Shown piece after piece: positions 10,413-22,209 of a stretch of DNA of 64,000 bases (positions are counted from its first letter, which is position 1; every line of letters begins with the position of its first letter). The notes beneath the pieces are model-generated. The model was not told the origin of the DNA. It saw only the letters and a list, made by a program, of their open reading frames with translations, and searched no databases. This DNA comes from Closterium sp. NIES-65 (taxonomy: Eukaryota; Streptophyta; Zygnematophyceae; Desmidiales; Closteriaceae). The stretch covers positions 1,910,802 to 1,974,801 of the forward strand of contig CANXME010000032.1 in NCBI GenBank assembly GCA_948144175.1, given 5' to 3'. The translations under genes were made by a program, and so were the position numbers.

Positions 10413-11729
10413 ATGGCCTCCCCTAGTGTTCTCACCTTTGACGCTGAGGGTCGGGCAGTTGACTTTGAGGTCTGGGTAGATGATCTGCAGCTTTTCCTAC
10501 AGTGCGATAGGGCAGACGGTCTCTCCCTGTTTGACCTCACTTCTGGTGCCTCTCCTGCCCCTACTGCTGATGCTGACACCGCTGTTTGCTCACAGTGGGC
10601 CACGCGCGATGCTGCTGCTCGCCTTGCTGTGCGCCGCCACTTACCAACCGCTGAGCGTGCACACTTTAGCCAGTACAAGAGTGCTCAGACCTTGTACGAC
10701 ACTGTAGTTGCACGCTACTCTTCCCCTGCCACTGCTGCACTGAGCCGCCTCATGCTACCGTACCTCTTCCCTGACCTTGCTGCCTTTCCCACAGTCGCTG
10801 ACCTCATTACGCACCTCCGCACTAGTGACACTCGCTACCGCGCTGGGCTTCTTGCTGAGTTCTGCGCCAAGAACCCCCCCCCCCCCATGTACATCACCCT
10901 CTGCTACATAGTCACCCGGCTCCTTGACACTCTCCGTGTAGTCAGGGACCACTTCCTCTCAGTTTTCCCCACCACTCTCACCGTTGACCTCCTCGAGAAG
11001 GCCGGGGGTGGGGGTGGGGGTGGTAGTGGGAGTGGTGCCGGGGGTGGCGGCGGCGGCGGCAGCAGTGGAGGCGACGGAGGCGGTGGTGGTGGCGGAGGGA
11101 GCGGAGGCGGCGGAGGGAGCGTAGGCGGTGGAGGTGGCGGAGGAGGCGGAGGTGAAGGCGGCGGCAGAGGCGGCGGTGGCGGCGGCGGCGGTGGAGCGGG
11201 TCGCGACTCTGCACAGAGGAGTGGCTCAGGTGGTGGTCGGCGCCAGCAGCAGCGGAGTGGTGTGACCCTGTCCCCTCAGCAGCTTCATGAGTGGTACACT
11301 GCGAGTCAGCACGGTGGGGGTTTTGGTCCCTGCACTTACGTCCTCCGTACCGGTGACCAAGCTGGTGAGCAGTGCAGAGGCCCACACTCCACCCAGCGCT
11401 GGTTCGGTCGCCTGACGGACGCGTGGCGTCGCCAGTTCCCTGAGGCGACAGAGATCCCTCGCTGGGGAGATCTGTCTAGGGCGGGGGTTGCCGTCTTTGA
11501 TCTTGACTATGATGCTATTCTTACTGCCATGTATGCTGTTGATGATAGTGTTGTGGGTGACTGTTACCTGTGTGTACCGCATGACCCTGGCATTGAGGCT
11601 ACTGCTCTAGGTGCTGGTGAGGCTGCTGCTCTAGGTGCTAGTGCGTCTGCTGCCCCAGGTGCTAGTGCGTCTGCTGCCCCAGGTGCTGGTGAGTCTGCGC
11701 TCTCAGGTACTACGTCGGCTCAGACCTAA
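10413..11729 (+). CDS. gag: Copia1 gag-like protein
   Basis: A 438-residue product for virus-like particle assembly and RNA packaging. Residues 1-195 are the copia gag core (VLTFDAEGRAVDFEVWVDDL, then LMLPYLFPDLAAF). Residues 196-270 are an almost pure Gly/Ser linker. Near 290 comes SPQQLHEWY, then a domain CTYVLRTGDQ...QCRGPHSTQRWF...FDLDYDAILTAMY in place of a normal CX2CX4HX4C zinc knuckle. The frame ends with TAA at 11727-11729, but the same frame continues as the protease HTFTLDSG. Copia normally makes a single polyprotein, so this TAA is probably a mutation rather than a natural gag stop. Confidence 0.85.
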   Translation: MASPSVLTFDAEGRAVDFEVWVDDLQLFLQCDRADGLSLFDLTSGASPAPTADADTAVCSQWATRDAAARLAVRRHLPTAERAHFSQYKSAQTLYDTVVARYSSPATAALSRLMLPYLFPDLAAFPTVADLITHLRTSDTRYRAGLLAEFCAKNPPPPMYITLCYIVTRLLDTLRVVRDHFLSVFPTTLTVDLLEKAGGGGGGGSGSGAGGGGGGGSSGGDGGGGGGGGSGGGGGSVGGGGGGGGGGEGGGRGGGGGGGGGAGRDSAQRSGSGGGRRQQQRSGVTLSPQQLHEWYTASQHGGGFGPCTYVLRTGDQAGEQCRGPHSTQRWFGRLTDAWRRQFPEATEIPRWGDLSRAGVAVFDLDYDAILTAMYAVDDSVVGDCYLCVPHDPGIEATALGAGEAAALGASASAAPGASASAAPGAGESALSGTTSAQT

Positions 11730-14700
11730 CACACCTTCACCCTTGACTCCGGTGTGTCCCGCTCCTTCTTTCGAGACCGCACCACTCTTACGCCGCTCAG
11801 TCGGCCGGTTGCGGTCTCCCTGGCGGACCCCTCTAGGGTTCCTGTCCTTGCTAGCTTCTCCACTGTCTTACCGTGCCCAGCAGCCCCCTCTGGCACCCTG
11901 TCAGGTCTCTACCTCCCCTCGTTCTCTACGAACTTGGTGAGTGGAGCGGACCTACAGGATAGGGGGGTTGACCAGTTCACTCCTGCGAGTCAGCGAGTGA
12001 CCCACTGCACGTGTGCTCGGACAGGCCGACACTTGGCTACGTTCACCCGTCGGCCAGGGTCGAGCCTGTACACCCTTACTACTGAGTCTCCTCCGGCTGC
12101 TGAGTCTGCCCAAGTAGCTACGTCGAGTCAGGTGTTTGCTGCAGCGTCCATGTCTGGTCCTGAGTCTGCTCCCTGCTCGTGTCGTCTCCTATCCCACCAG
12201 ACTCTCCTCTGGCACCACCGCCTTGGTCACCCCTCCCTGCCTCGTCTCCGATGCATGGCCTCCCGTGTCCTTGTCTCTGGTCTCCCTCGATCTCTTCCTT
12301 CCCTACCTCCGGGGCCTTGCCCAACCTGCGTCCCCTGCGTCGAGGGGCGACAGCGCGCCGCCCCTCACTCCTCCGAGTTTCCTCCGACAGAGGCTCCGCT
12401 GCAGACTCTCCATATGGACGTGTGGGGCCCAGCCCGCATCAGTGGGCAGGGGCACGAGCGGTACTTCCTGCTGGTGGTTGACAACTACTCGCGTTACACC
12501 ACAGTCTTCCCCTTGCGCAGCAAGGGTGATGTCACTGAGGTGTTGATCGACTGGATCCGCGCAGCTCGTCTCCAGCTCAGAGAGAGTTTCGGCTCGGACT
12601 TTCCTGTTCTGCGTCTGCACTCGGACAAAGGCGGAGAGTTTTCCTCTGCCCTTCTAGGAGCCTTTTGTTGTGCACAGGGCATCCGCCAGACCTTCACGCT
12701 TCCGGCCTCTCCACAGCAAAATGGGATTGCTAAGCGCCGCATTGGCATGGTCATGGACGTCGCTCGTACGTCCATGATGCATGCGGCTGCCCCCCATTTT
12801 CTGTGGTCGTTTGCGGTTCACTACCCCAAGCATCAGCTCAACCTGCAGCCCCAGGTCTCCTTGCCAGAGACCGGGAAGGTTGGCGATGCGTCTGCGTTTC
12901 GGGTCTGGGGATCTCGGGCGTTTGTTCGCGACTTGTCTGCGGACAAGCTGTCCCCCCGTACTGTTCCCTGCGAATTCCTTGGCTTCCCCCCTGACGCGCC
13001 TGGCTGGCAGTTTTACCACCCCACCTCGCGCCGTGTTCTGTCCTCCCAAGACGTCACCTTTGACAAGTCGGTACCTTACTACCGTCTCTTCCCCAACTGC
13101 ACTGCGCCTCTCCCCCCGCCGCTGCTCTTCCTTGCACCAGGTCCTCCCCCAGTAGACTCCCTCCCCCCTCAGGGTCCTGCCCCGTCAGGTGTGTCCCAGG
13201 TAGACGCAGTCGAGCCTGTCGAGGTAGCTGTTGACTCTGGTGCTGCTAGAGGTGCTGAGCCTGCGGGTGCCCGGTCTGGGGGTGCTGAGCCTGGGGGTGC
13301 TGAGACTAGGGGTGCCGAGTCTGGGGGTGCTGAGACTGGGGGTGCGGAGCCTGGGGGTGCGGAGCCTGGAGGTGCGGAGCCTGGGGGTGCTGGGTTGGCT
13401 CGTGTGGCCGCCGGCGGTGCTTCGTCGAGGCTGGAGCCGCTCTCTCCGCAGGAGCTGCGCGAGTGGTTTGCCCGCTGCTGGAGACGTGCTGCTGAGACTG
13501 GGGGTGCTGCTAGAGCTACTGGAGTTGGTCCTGCTGGAGCTCCTGGCAGTGCTGGTGCTGCTGGAGCTGGAGCTGCTGGGGGTGTTGGCGCTGGTGTTTC
13601 TACTGGTGCTGGTGCGTCTGGGGGTGCTGCTGAGGTTGCTGGTGCTGACGGGCCTACTGGAGTTGGAGCTGCTGGGGGTGTTGGCGCTGGCGGTGCTGCT
13701 GGCACTGGTGCTTGTGAGGGTGCTGGAGTTGGCGCTGTTGGAGCTGGAGGTGCTGCTGGCACTGGTGCTGCTACTGGGAGTACTGGTGCCGTCCTTGTTG
13801 GTTCTGGAGGCGCTGAGCGGCCGAGGCCGTACTTCGTTCCGCTCCTGGAGCAGGTTCTTGGTCTCCCGTCCTCTCCTGGTCCTGCTCCTTCCTTAGAGTG
13901 TCCACAGCCTGTCCACTCGCAGTCACAGTTACAGCTCGCCTCCCCTCTACCTGCTCCTTCTCCCTACACTGGTCGTACTAGAGGTCTTGCTGAGCGTCGT
14001 GAGCCTGCGTCTCGTCCTGCGTCGCCTGTTCGCGTTGTTCGCACTAGTCGTCGTGCTGCGCGTCCGCGTCCTCCTGCGGTCCCCGGCACACACCTAATGG
14101 CACTGCGTCCTTCCACTGCTCCTCTGCGTGTCCCATTGCCATCTCCTCCACAGTCCTCTTTTCCTTCTCTTGCTGACCCGGAGTCTGACTCCCTTCGTGC
14201 TGCTAGTCCTTCGGTCACGCGCCTTCTTGCTACTGTTGTCACTGACCCTTCCTTTGAGTCCACTGCTGCGTCTGCCCTAGTTGCTGAGCTTCTCGACTTC
14301 GCTGCTCGCTGTCGTCTAGACTACGCTGCCAGTCTCGTTGCTGATTCTGAATCCGTCTGTCCTCCGTCCATCGGGGGTGAGTGTGCTCTTAGCACGGACG
14401 TCCTTGAGGACAGGCAGGAGGAGTTCCAATGCTTTCCTGCTGCTTTGCCCCATCTCGTGTCCACGATGATTGCCCCTGAGGGAGACCCGGATGCACTAGA
14501 CATCCCGACTCCTCGATCGTACGCTGAGGCAATCGAGGGTCCCTACTCCTCTCAGTGGCAGTCAGCCATGGACGCAGAGATGGCTTCCTTGAAGTCCACA
14601 GGCACCTACGTCGACGAGGTTCCCCCACCTGGGGCAAACATCGTCAGTGGCATGTGGATTTTCAGGGTGAAGCGGCCGCCGGGCTCTCCGCCTGTCTTCA

Positions 14701-16061
14701 AGGCGCGTTACGTGGCTCGAGGCTTCAGACAGCGGCAGGGAGTTGACTACTTTCAGACCTTCTCTCCCACCCCGAAGATGACGACTCTTCGGGTGCTGCT
14801 GCACATAGCCGCTCAGCGCGACTACGAGCTTCACTCTCCTGACTTCAGCACAGCTTTCCTGCAGGGCAGCCTGCACGAGGAGATCTGGCTGCGCCGCCCA
14901 CCTGGCTTCATTGGGTTGTTTCCCCCTGGTACCCAGTGGAGCCTCCGGCGGCCAATCTACGGTCTTCGCCACGCGCCCCGTGAGTGGCACGACACACTGA
15001 GGACTACACTTGCGGCTCTTGGGTTTGCTCCTTGTACAGCCGACCCGTCGTTGTTTCTGCGCACCGACACCTCTTTGCCGCCGTTCTACATCCTCGTGTA
15101 CGTCGACGACTTGGTCTTTGCCACTGCTGACATTGCTGGACTCGCCCACGTGAAGTCCGAGCTGCAGAAGAGACACACGTGCACAGACTTGGGTGAACTG
15201 CGCAGCTACCTTGGCTTGTAGATCACTTGGGATAGAGCACAGCGCACCATTACCCTGACTCAGTCACACATGGTGCAGCAGGTCCTTCAGCGCTTCGTCT
15301 TCACGTACTCCTCGCCTCAGGCCACTCCTCTGTCTACTCGCCACTCGCTCTCAGCTCTGCCTTCAGATGAGTCCGTAGAGCCGAATGGCCCGTACCCAGA
15401 GCTTGTTGGCTGCCTCATGTACCTGATGACCTGCACACGACCTGACCTTGCATACCCTCTTAGCATCTTGGCACGCTATGTTGCTCCTGGGAGACACCGA
15501 CCAGAGCACATGGCTGCAGCGAAGAGGGTGTTGCGCTACGTGTGCAGTACGTCGGGCATGGGGCTAGTGCTTGGAGGGCGACGTCGAGTGGTCCTCACAG
15601 GTCACGATGACGCTTCTTGGGCTGACTACCAGGCTCTGCAGCGATCATCGCAGGGTTACACCTTCAGCCTTGGCTCCGGCTCTGTTTCGTGGCGGTCTAC
15701 CCGCTCGTCTTCTGTTCACAGCTCCAGCTGTGAGGCTGAGATCTACGCAGGGGCCATGGCTGCACAGGAGCTACGCTGGCTCACCTACCTGCTGACTGAC
15801 CTAGGAGAGCCGCCTCGTTCTCCTCCAGTTCTGTACGTAGACAACAAGGCCATGCTGGCCTTGTGTCGGGAGCACAGACTGGAGCACAGAACGAAGCACA
15901 TTGCTCTCCGCTACTTCCTGGCTCGTGAGCTGCAGCAGCGTGGTCAGCTCCGCCTCACCTACGTGGCCTCTGAGGCCAACAGTGCTGATATCTTCACCAA
16001 GGCCCTTCCGCCTTGTGATCATCAGCGCTTCTGTACTTTGCTAGGTCTTGTGCCTACCTAG
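11730..16061 (+). CDS. pol: Copia1 pol polyprotein: PR-INT-RT-RNase H
   Basis: Same frame as gag. Protease is near 11742 (LDSGVS). Integrase has HHRLGH, CPTCVPC, DVWGP and HSDKGGEF, but the third catalytic residue is Lys (QQNGIAKRRIG) where copia2 has Glu. A GGAE/GGAEP repeat (about 13260-13400) and a QELREWF module form the linker to reverse transcriptase, which keeps YVDD (near 15098). TAG at 15219-15221 falls in YLGL-ITWD where Gln is expected, and the frame continues through RNase H (SSCEAEIYAG, VLYVDNKAM) to TAG at 16061, with TGA seven codons further. The element is structurally complete but probably defective: a TAA between gag and PR, one internal TAG and a lost integrase Glu. Confidence 0.9.
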
Positions 16062-16281
16062 CCTCACTTGCTCACTTCTTGATCTTGTTTGTACTGTCCT
16101 CTTTCTATACCTGCACGTGCTTGTTTACCTTTATATATATGATCTTGCATGTGAACTGGCCTTGTGGCCTTACTCTTGTGCTCGGACTGTGTGGTGACTT
16201 TGTGATCCACCCTGAGCTTGCTTTGCTTTGCTTGACTGGTCTTGTGACCACTTGTTCGCCCCCACTTTGCCTATGGGGGTG
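16062..16281 (+). mobile_element. Copia1 3' untranslated region and polypurine tract
   Basis: T-rich 3' region ending in a purine tract (ATGGGGGTG, 16273-16281) that directly precedes the 3' LTR. Confidence 0.8.
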
Positions 16282-16414
16282 TGTCAGAACATTATAGCTT
16301 GTACATTTGTGTAGGCTGTAGTGGGGTAGCCCATAAGGGGTACAACCCAATTAGGGTTAGTACTTGTACCCAACTCTTTCATAGTTCAATCATTCTCTCG
16401 TTCTCATCTTCACA
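16282..16414 (+). repeat. Copia1 3' LTR
   Basis: 133 bases, TGTCAGAACATTATAGC to ATCTTCACA, followed by AAATG (16415-16419), the same five bases that precede the 5' LTR. This fixes the element at 9695-16414 (6,720 bp). Confidence 0.95.
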
Positions 16415-16479
16415 AAATGTACCCCCTAAAGGCTAACCCACTGTAGCCTACACAGCAGCAACATATATAATGTTTGACA
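16415..16479 (-). repeat. Copia2 5' LTR, outer half
   Basis: The reverse complement starts TGTCAAACATTATATATG and continues GTGTAGGCTACAGTGGGTTAGCC, matching the 5' half of the short LTR. Together with 9629-9694 it restores one LTR of about 126 bases once copia1 and one target-site copy are removed. Confidence 0.8.
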
Positions 16480-18540
16480 GGGGAGGGGGGGGGAGGTACT
16501 TGTTTCCTTGGGGGGGGGAAGGGTAATCGAGGGGACCACGAAAACAGTGACCAATCTTCTGTTGGCGTTCGCGAGCATAATCATCTGAGTGTAAAAATGT
16601 CTGTTTTTTATAAACTTGAAATTGTTTACACAATCACTTCTACTGAGATTGTAGAAGTGAAATTGTAACAATGTCCAATCTAGCAGATTGCCCAAAATAT
16701 TCCACCAATCAACCCCTAGTCAATCTCGGCAGACTGCGAGACAACATGACCTACCCGTTGTCCGTCAGCAAATAGAAAACGCCGAACTGCAGCAGATTCC
16801 ATGCCCACATCAACGCAAAGTTGATTGCCAGCAATAAACTACACTTGCTACTCGATTGTATGAATTTGCATATCTTCTTTCGTTTGAGATTTTATTGTTT
16901 AGCCAATGTAGTCGGTGATAAATACCATAGTTATCGTGCAACCAAATTTTGTAGGAAAACAAACAAACAAACATCCCAGAGCGAGTCAGCCTCCCGTTCG
17001 CTCCTGCTCGCCTCCCTACCCTCACCTCACCTCTGCCCCATGCCCGTGTTCTTCTTGCTTGCAACTCCGATTACCTCGCCTCTCCATCACTTCATCCTCC
17101 CTCGCCCCCGTCCATCCCCTCCGTGTCTATTCAAAAATCCAAATTCCTTGTGCTCTCATTTCCCTCTTCATCGTGCCTCATCGCCCTCTTTGCTTCCCCC
17201 CTTTTTCCCTCTTCCCCTCCCTCCCCCCTCCCTCTCATCTTGTTGCGTCCCGTCCTCCCCCGTGATCATCTTGCTGTTCCCGCTACCCACAAAGGCTACA
17301 TCAACCCAGAAATCTGCTGCTGCCAATGGCCAGGAGGATGGATGAAACGACCATGTTGATGACAGGGCTGCTGAGTGCACTGGGCGTGCTCCTGTCAGGC
17401 AGGAATGACTCGCACCAGACGTTCACACGGAACGTGAGCAATCATGTGATGTGCAGTTCAGACGTTCCGAACAAAGTTTGTGGTTAGTTCCCCAAGTGTG
17501 GTGTGGTTTGGTATGATGTTGTATGATGTGCTGTGCTGTGCTGTGATGTGTTGTGTTGTGCTGTGTTGTGCTGTGGTTGGTGTGGTGTGGTGGCCTGTGT
17601 AAGCATGCACATTTGCAATGCCACGCAACTTCAATTCCTGCCCCTCCTACTTCAACTTCTGTTGCAACAGCCTCTTAGCCTCCTATCATGCCTACCGGTT
17701 AAATCAAGGTGGACCTCCTCAATTTAGACAGAAGCTCTCACGGTTGCTACAGCTTTGTATTAGGTGTTTTCCGCCAGGAGCACCCATGAGTGATTCTTTA
17801 GTCGATCCAAAAGCCCTCACGGTTGCTACAGCTTTGTATCAAGTGTATCAGGTGTGTCAGGTGTGCGTGCCTCCATTCACGCAGACGCACAAGGGCAGGG
17901 AACGAACTCCAATCACCTTCTCTGCTGCCCCATCACTCGCCTATCACTGCCCGTCCTTTCCATGTGCGTGCCTCGTCCCTATGCTCAGGGGCCTGACTCC
18001 TCTGTTCAACACAAGCACATCCTAGCCACAGTGCTTCACCTCCTCCAAACTCTCGTGAGTGGTGGGGAAATTTAATCAGTCAAGAACTTCTTTCTTATGT
18101 CTTCCTTAGTGGTTGCAATCCAGTCGCGGCATTCCCCTGCCATTTGTGCATATTCCATTCTATCCGCCTAGAGCTTAAGCATGAGCCACGTTTCCGGTTC
18201 CATCACCTAACAACAAAACATGTGCCAACACTTATACCACACCATCACCACACCAACACCAACACCAGGTGCAAGTCGTCTGTTCAGTCGCAACGATTGC
18301 CACGGCGCTGCTCTGGTGGAAGGGCGTTTCCCAAGCACAGGTCAGAGCGTGGGTGGGCCAGCAAAGCTTGGCGTTGAAAGATGGGCTGCTGAAGCTGCGA
18401 AGTGTTTCTGCTTCCGTCCTGATATGTCCTATTTCAGGCTGTTGCCATGCCTTTGCTATCAAAATAACGAACAAGGATGAATGAACTAGCAGCAGGATGG
18501 GTACAAGTAAGAAACCCGACCAAGATTGTTCCCCAAGGGT
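16480..18540. other. Gene-poor spacer; one possible short ORF
   Basis: No transposon domain is seen. It holds G-runs (16481-16518), CT-rich sequence (17000-17280), a TGTGCTGTG microsatellite (about 17515-17580), and a 31-base direct repeat (CACGGTTGCTACAGCTTTGTAT) near 17737 and 17818. An ATG at 17326 opens 53 codons to TAG at 17487 and could be a first exon, followed by an open stretch at 18269-18484. Neither matches a family I know. Confidence 0.4.
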
Positions 18541-20701
18541 AAGACCACGGATTTTTCTCGGTTTGTCGCCAGTCCTGACGTTCGTTTGAACTCTTCTAAC
18601 ACCTACTCTGCCCTTATCAGCTGCTCCTTTCCCTCCAGGACCAGAGTGGTGTCGTCTGCGTAACCAATGTACGCCAAGCGTTCTCCCGCGTTGCTGATTC
18701 CCAGCTTCCGCTAGAGGACCAGCTATGCCAGCGGCTCAACCGCGCAGAGAAAAAGGTATGGAGCCAACGAACAGCCTTGCCTGATCCTGGATACTACCTC
18801 CACACCCTCTCTCATCCAGCCGTTGACTAAGAGTCTTGTCTGCGTCCCCTTGTGCATGCCTTCCACCCAGCTTACTAGCCGCTCCGGAAAACCCATCGAC
18901 CGCAACGCCCGGAAGAGATACCCACGGGAGACGAAATCAAATGCTTTTTTGAAATTGACCAGAAGAAGAAACCAATCTTCGTTGTTGTTGAGAGCCGTAT
19001 CAATGATGTCAGCCACCAGACCCACTGCATCAGTTAGCCGCCTGCCCAACAAGAATCCGTATTGCTCCGGTGAGATTATGTTGGGCAACACTTTCTTCAT
19101 CCCATCCACGACCACCCTCGCCAGCACCTTGTTAGCAAAGTTAAGCAGCGTGATAGGTAGGTAGTTATTCAGCTGGTCCTTGTTGTCGTTTTTGAGAAGC
19201 AGCATCGTGACAGTTTCTTTGACTTCTGTTGACAGAATTGCAGATGCCGCGAAGTCCTTCGCCAGGGCCTTGAAGCCCTTCCCCAGTAGATCCCAATGAG
19301 CTTCAAATAGTTCCTTCGGCAATCCATCTCTCCCTGGGGACTTGTTCGTCGCCATCGCACTGAAAGCATTTTTAACCTCCTCCTCCGTCCAATTCTTTGC
19401 TAGCCCTGCCGCTTTCCACGTTGTCAGCTTTTTCCCCTTCTCAGGCTTCCAGTCCTCTTCCAGTTGTCACTTGTCCTTCCTGAAGATATCCGCAAAAAAT
19501 TCGGATGCTGCGCGGAGAATGCCCTGCGAGTCCGAGACAACCCCGCTTGTCGTCTGCAGCTCGGCAATTTGGGTGCTCGCCTTCCTCGCCTGCACCAAAG
19601 CTGACAGGTGCTGCGACGCCACTTCTCCTCTGAGCTCCATCCGCATGCGTGACATAAGATGCAGCTTGTCTTTCCGTGAAGCTGGTATTCCCGCAATTGC
19701 AGATCCATCGCCGCCAACTTCTTGCTGGTCATCTTGCAGGTCAGATTGCGCATTGCCTCTTGACGGAGCTCCGCGACAATATTGACAAGGTGTGACACCG
19801 TAGCCTTGACACGCTTGCCTTCCTCCCTTGCGAAAGCACGAAGACCTGCCGCCAACCGTGATAGAAGAAGTTCGAAATTGCTGCCATCTGTGACTTTGAT
19901 CTTTCCCACTGTCGCCTCCACTATCTTCCTCACCCTCTTTTTGTGTGCCATCGATGCGTGAAGTCTCTAGAGACCCGAGCCCATGCAGATCTTCGCATCC
20001 AACCGAAGAGCAACCCTGATAGCAAAGCCGTGGTCAGAAATATAGACAGCCGGTATCACATGAGAAGCTTGAATAAGGTGAGGTAAGAGGGGATGAGAGA
20101 GGAGAGCGCGGTCGATACGGGTGCTGGCTTGCTGAGCTTGCGAAAAGAAAGTGAACTAGCGTTTCTTCGGATAGAGTGTACGGAAAGCGTCAGAGAGCTG
20201 GAACTGCTTGTCATTCTCTGCTGTAGGTCCGAAGCGAGACGACTTGTCTAACACTGGATCTTCTATAATGTTGAGGTCGCCGATAATGACCAGGTGACTC
20301 GTCGGCCGGAGTTGCTCTAATACTGGACCTAAGGTGTCGTGGAGGAACGTCGCCCGGGAGGTCGCCTTTGCCGGGAAGTAACAAGCTAAGACTGTGAGTT
20401 GCAGGCCGGGACCATGGATCTCGGCCGAGATAAGTCAACCCGAGGAATGGACTAAGACGTTATGGAAGCTGAGACTACAGAGCAAGGCTACCCCGCCTGC
20501 TTTCGACTTGGGTGTGGCTGCTGCTACGAGACTGAAGGTAGGGTGGGACCGCGAAGGGTGATTTGAGGCTAGCCTTGTGTCTGATAGCGCTACTAAGTTT
20601 GCTGCTTGCCTTGACCAGTCTATGACACGCTGCTGTTTGGTGCGATCTCCTAGGCCGTTGACATTGAGGCCCGCAAAACTGATGAGGCTTCTTTTACTCA
20701 T
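18541..20701 (-). pseudogene. L1-type LINE ORF2: endonuclease and reverse transcriptase
   Basis: On the minus strand from 20701 an AP-endonuclease domain opens (LNVNGLGDR; VALSDTRL; VIIGDLNIIED near 20270), reaching RIDRALLSHP near 20100. Reverse transcriptase follows: NKSPGRDGLPKELFE near 19340, then NNYLPITLLNFANKVLARV, LVNFKKAFDFVSR, RIRQGCSLAPYLF and finally GYADDTTLVLEGK near 18650. The usual PISLLN and DFxKAFD motifs are slightly degenerate. In-frame stops include TGA near 20435, TAG at 20158-20156, 19969-19967, 18725-18723 and 18713-18711, and TGA near 19467. It is a dead copy with the 3' end lost near 18541. Confidence 0.85.
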
Positions 20702-20813
20702 TTGATAACAGCTTGATAGCCCCTACGCATCCACAGGGTAAGAAGACAAGAGACACCGACTACTGCAAAAACTACCGCTGCTGCTGCCGACTGATGACCT
20801 AGCTGAACAAGTC

Positions 20814-22209
20814 TCAGATCCCGTATTCCTTCTTGGTGATGTTGAGGCTGGCCTTTTCGAGAGAGGCACGAGTGGCTGAACCGAACTGCTCCAGATGGAT
20901 GAGATGATTGGCAGACGTGATGTGGTCGGCCGCCGTCATGAAGCTCTTCCCTTTCGCTTTCCCACACCCCACTTGCGTGCAGATCCATTCTTCGCGATTG
21001 CCTCCCTTAGAGATCAGCACAATGGTCGGGTCCAGCAGAATGGGTGTGATCAGCCGCGAGGCAGGCAGAGAAGTGGCTGCACGGTACAAATTGGAGGTTA
21101 GCACAAGCACAGATGCCATGATGAGTACGATCATAAGAGTAAAAGCACTTACCATTAATACGGTGCACCCTTCCCAAGGTAAGATTCCATTTCCCAATAT
21201 TACGGTCCGTGAGGAAGGCATCATGGTTGACGTCATAATGTTGACCACTGCAGAGCAGACAGGTCAGGCACCGGCGACCAAGTTTCGAAAGATCTTCGAA
21301 GACGTGACGTCAACGGTGCCTATCTCCTGGATGAGGAATCACCAATCCCTTGATGATGTCAATATCGGCGCCAGTGACCGGGTGCAGGACGCGGTGGAAG
21401 CAAACGCCATCCTTGAACGCAGAGCACCTCCTGTTCCTCAGCTTGTAGACCACCATCAGCTCCCGCAACATCTCCGGTATCTTCGTCGCAGGTACGTCGC
21501 GGATGATCACTTCGACCGCCTGAGGATTTGTTGCCCGTTCCCGCACGAAAGCGGGATCATCAGTGTGTTACCAGTAGAGTCGAAACACCGTGCTGTTGGG
21601 ATGTGTGTAGTCCACTTCCTTGGTTCTGATGCTCATGATATCGTCTTCATGCAGGAGCGACACCTGCAGACGACAGTACCGGGTCTTCGCCACGTATGCT
21701 GGAAAGAGTTCATGGAACTTCGCCGACTCGAAAGCGCCGTCAGATAGCGAGGATGCCCAGACCCGCCTCAACAGCGTCCGCACAGTGGTGATGACCGACG
21801 CCACTTCCAGCGCGAGAGCCACATGTAACACCAGAATCGCCGTGTAGCGGACGCGGTGAAGAGCCTCCGTCTTGACTTTGACTTTCAGTTCTTCATCAGA
21901 ATCGTCCTCGATGAAGCCGCTATCAAGAACAGTCGTGCGAAGAGAGCGTAGCTTCTCTTCCAGAGAGATGCTAGATCCGCTAGCAGGTGCATCAATAAGA
22001 GACACGTTGTTGGAGTCATCCACCGATGCTTTGCCCTTGTCCTTGCTTGCAGGCGTAGAAGAAGCAGGAGCAGGCGATGGAGGTGGAGCATCCAGCGACG
22101 GTGCTTCCGGCAGAACCTTAGCTTTCCCCTTATGAGGCAACTTGCGACAATGGAGGAAAGAAAGCTGCAGAGCTGAGAAACAGATTGGTGATGAGGGAAC
22201 TGATGCCAT
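20814..22209 (-). pseudogene. L1-type LINE ORF1 (nucleic-acid-binding protein)
   Basis: Open from ATG at 22209 with a Ser/Pro-rich N-terminus, then KLRSLRTTVLDSGF and EELKVKVKTEALHRVR. A mixed alpha/beta region (VEVIIRDVPATKIPEMLREL) looks like the RRM-type domain of plant L1 ORF1 proteins. A Cys/His segment follows (CLTCLLCSGQH), and the tail has CTQVGC...HITSANH. TAA at 21570-21568 falls where Gln would fit (YW-HTDDPAF), a TGA follows near 21310, and a frameshift is needed near 21100. It lies 113 bp upstream of ORF2 on the same strand, the usual L1 order. Assignment rests on order and partial motifs. Confidence 0.6.
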
